From assembly GCA_051453625.1 (NCBI GenBank), contig JBOZIK010000001.1, positions 21,804,157 to 21,865,755 of the forward strand: a stretch of DNA of 61,599 nt, given 5' to 3'. Source of the stretch: Welwitschia mirabilis. Taxonomy: Eukaryota > Gnetophyta > Gnetopsida > Welwitschiales. This document shows positions 60,934 through 61,599 of this stretch, in pieces. The notes beneath the pieces are model-generated. The model did no database searches. It was not told where the DNA came from and saw nothing but the letters and a program-made list of their open reading frames with translations. Made by a program: the position numbers and the translations under genes. Within the stretch, counting starts at the first letter, position 1; every line of letters begins with the position of its first letter.

Positions 60934-61561
60934 GAACTCCTAAATGGAGAACAAGCGTCCCACTACTTGGAGTAACATCCTATTTGCTGATGCTATGAAT
61001 ATTGACAAAAGATCCAAGCATTTCTCCTTATTTGGTTGTTAATCTAACCGTTTAGATTCATAACCAATGTTCCATGCAACATAGTTGGAAACTTTCCAGT
61101 CCAAGCAACAAAAAGAAGAAGAAGAAGAAGAAGAGAGAGGAAAGGCCCTTTAGAGCATTTGTGTTGTTGTGGGATGCACCTTCAAATAGGAAATCAGGTG
61201 CTTGAGGTCTTATAACCTAACCCTAATAGATCTCTTCATTTCATTGAAAGCAAACTTTATAAAAATTGTTATTATTTTTTATCACTCTTCTTAATCTATC
61301 TTCTATTATATTGATCTCACACATTCTAAATAGCTTAATTACAAAGGACACAACTTTTGATCCATGACTATTTACTAACCTCACTGGTTACCTCTACCTA
61401 GTGTAGCATGGCTCGCAATGACTTGACAAGTCACTCATGAGTCATTGGCTTTGACTTGCTGACTCAAAGTCCTCCTTTTATTTCAAGTCTCTAACTTAAC
61501 AAGAGACTCATAAAGGCAATTCAATTTTTTCGATTCATCTTGCACAACAATAAGAGAAAAC

Positions 61562-61599
<38 letters not shown>
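60934..61599. other. No gene seen; two microsatellites
   Basis: A GAA run at about 61111-61134 and an ATT run from 61564 to the window edge. The sequence between is ordinary and shows no domain. Confidence 0.5.
61564..61599. repeat. (ATT)n microsatellite at window edge
   Basis: At least 12 perfect ATT units, running off the end of the window. Confidence 0.97.

Noticed and set aside
1-61599. tRNA, rRNA or organelle-derived inserts
   Set aside because: No tRNA arms beyond primer-site complements, no rRNA-like GC-rich blocks and no plastid or mitochondrial gene text were seen. A covariance-model scan would be needed to exclude small RNA genes.

Overview
The window looks like nuclear heterochromatin of a large plant genome, most likely a gymnosperm. 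It is very AT-rich (about 30% GC by eye), with no operons or dense reading frames and no intact gene that I can recognise. It is packed with decayed retroelements: Ty3/gypsy of the Athila/Tat type, Ty1/copia, a LINE and a Penelope-like element. Nearly all in-frame stops in the pseudogenes are ones that C-to-T or G-to-A change makes from CAA, CAG, CGA or TGG, as expected from deamination of methylated cytosine. Penelope-like elements are known from conifers, and extreme methylation-driven AT richness is known from Welwitschia. Gymnosperm is therefore my best guess, but it is inference.

Layout. 0-2.3 kb: gypsy pol on the + strand (reverse transcriptase end, RNase H, integrase). 3.3-10.6 kb: LTR copies of one family with palindromic U3 modules, and a remnant resembling the 'putative plant transposon protein' domain. 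10.6-14.2 kb: Athila-like gag-protease remnants on the - strand (copies A and B). 14.2-28.2 kb: a + LTR with a tRNA-Asp-type primer site, abutting tail to tail a - LTR that closes element C. Element C holds gag and protease at 18.7-20.9 kb, and its 5' LTR and primer site lie at 27-28 kb. A 1.1 kb direct repeat sits inside it. 29.7-31.3 and 42.3-43.2 kb: one LINE, split by an 11 kb LTR element (31.3-42.3 kb) that is flanked by AATTATG on both sides. That LTR element has 2.4-2.5 kb LTRs and a gag-protease region, and itself carries a second tail-to-tail LTR pair (35.0-37.9 kb). 45.0-46.0 kb: Penelope-like remnant. 46.0-50.7 kb: nearly full-length but broken copia element. 54.7-55.8 kb: solo copia-type LTR with an array of ACGT-core modules. 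56.4-57.8 kb: another LTR of the 31-42 kb family. 57.8-61.6 kb: the least repetitive part, with two candidate small exons on the - strand.

Nothing here works as a pathway. What the sequence gives is a layered insertion history: LINE, then the LTR element inside it, then the inverted LTR pair inside that. The most notable points are the two tail-to-tail LTR pairs, the palindromic U3 modules in several LTR families, four protease remnants that all read Asp-x-Arg where the active site should be Asp-x-Gly, gag-protease elements that lack pol, and the Penelope-like element. Ten N runs interrupt the window. At least two of them look like unmerged contig overlaps rather than real missing sequence.
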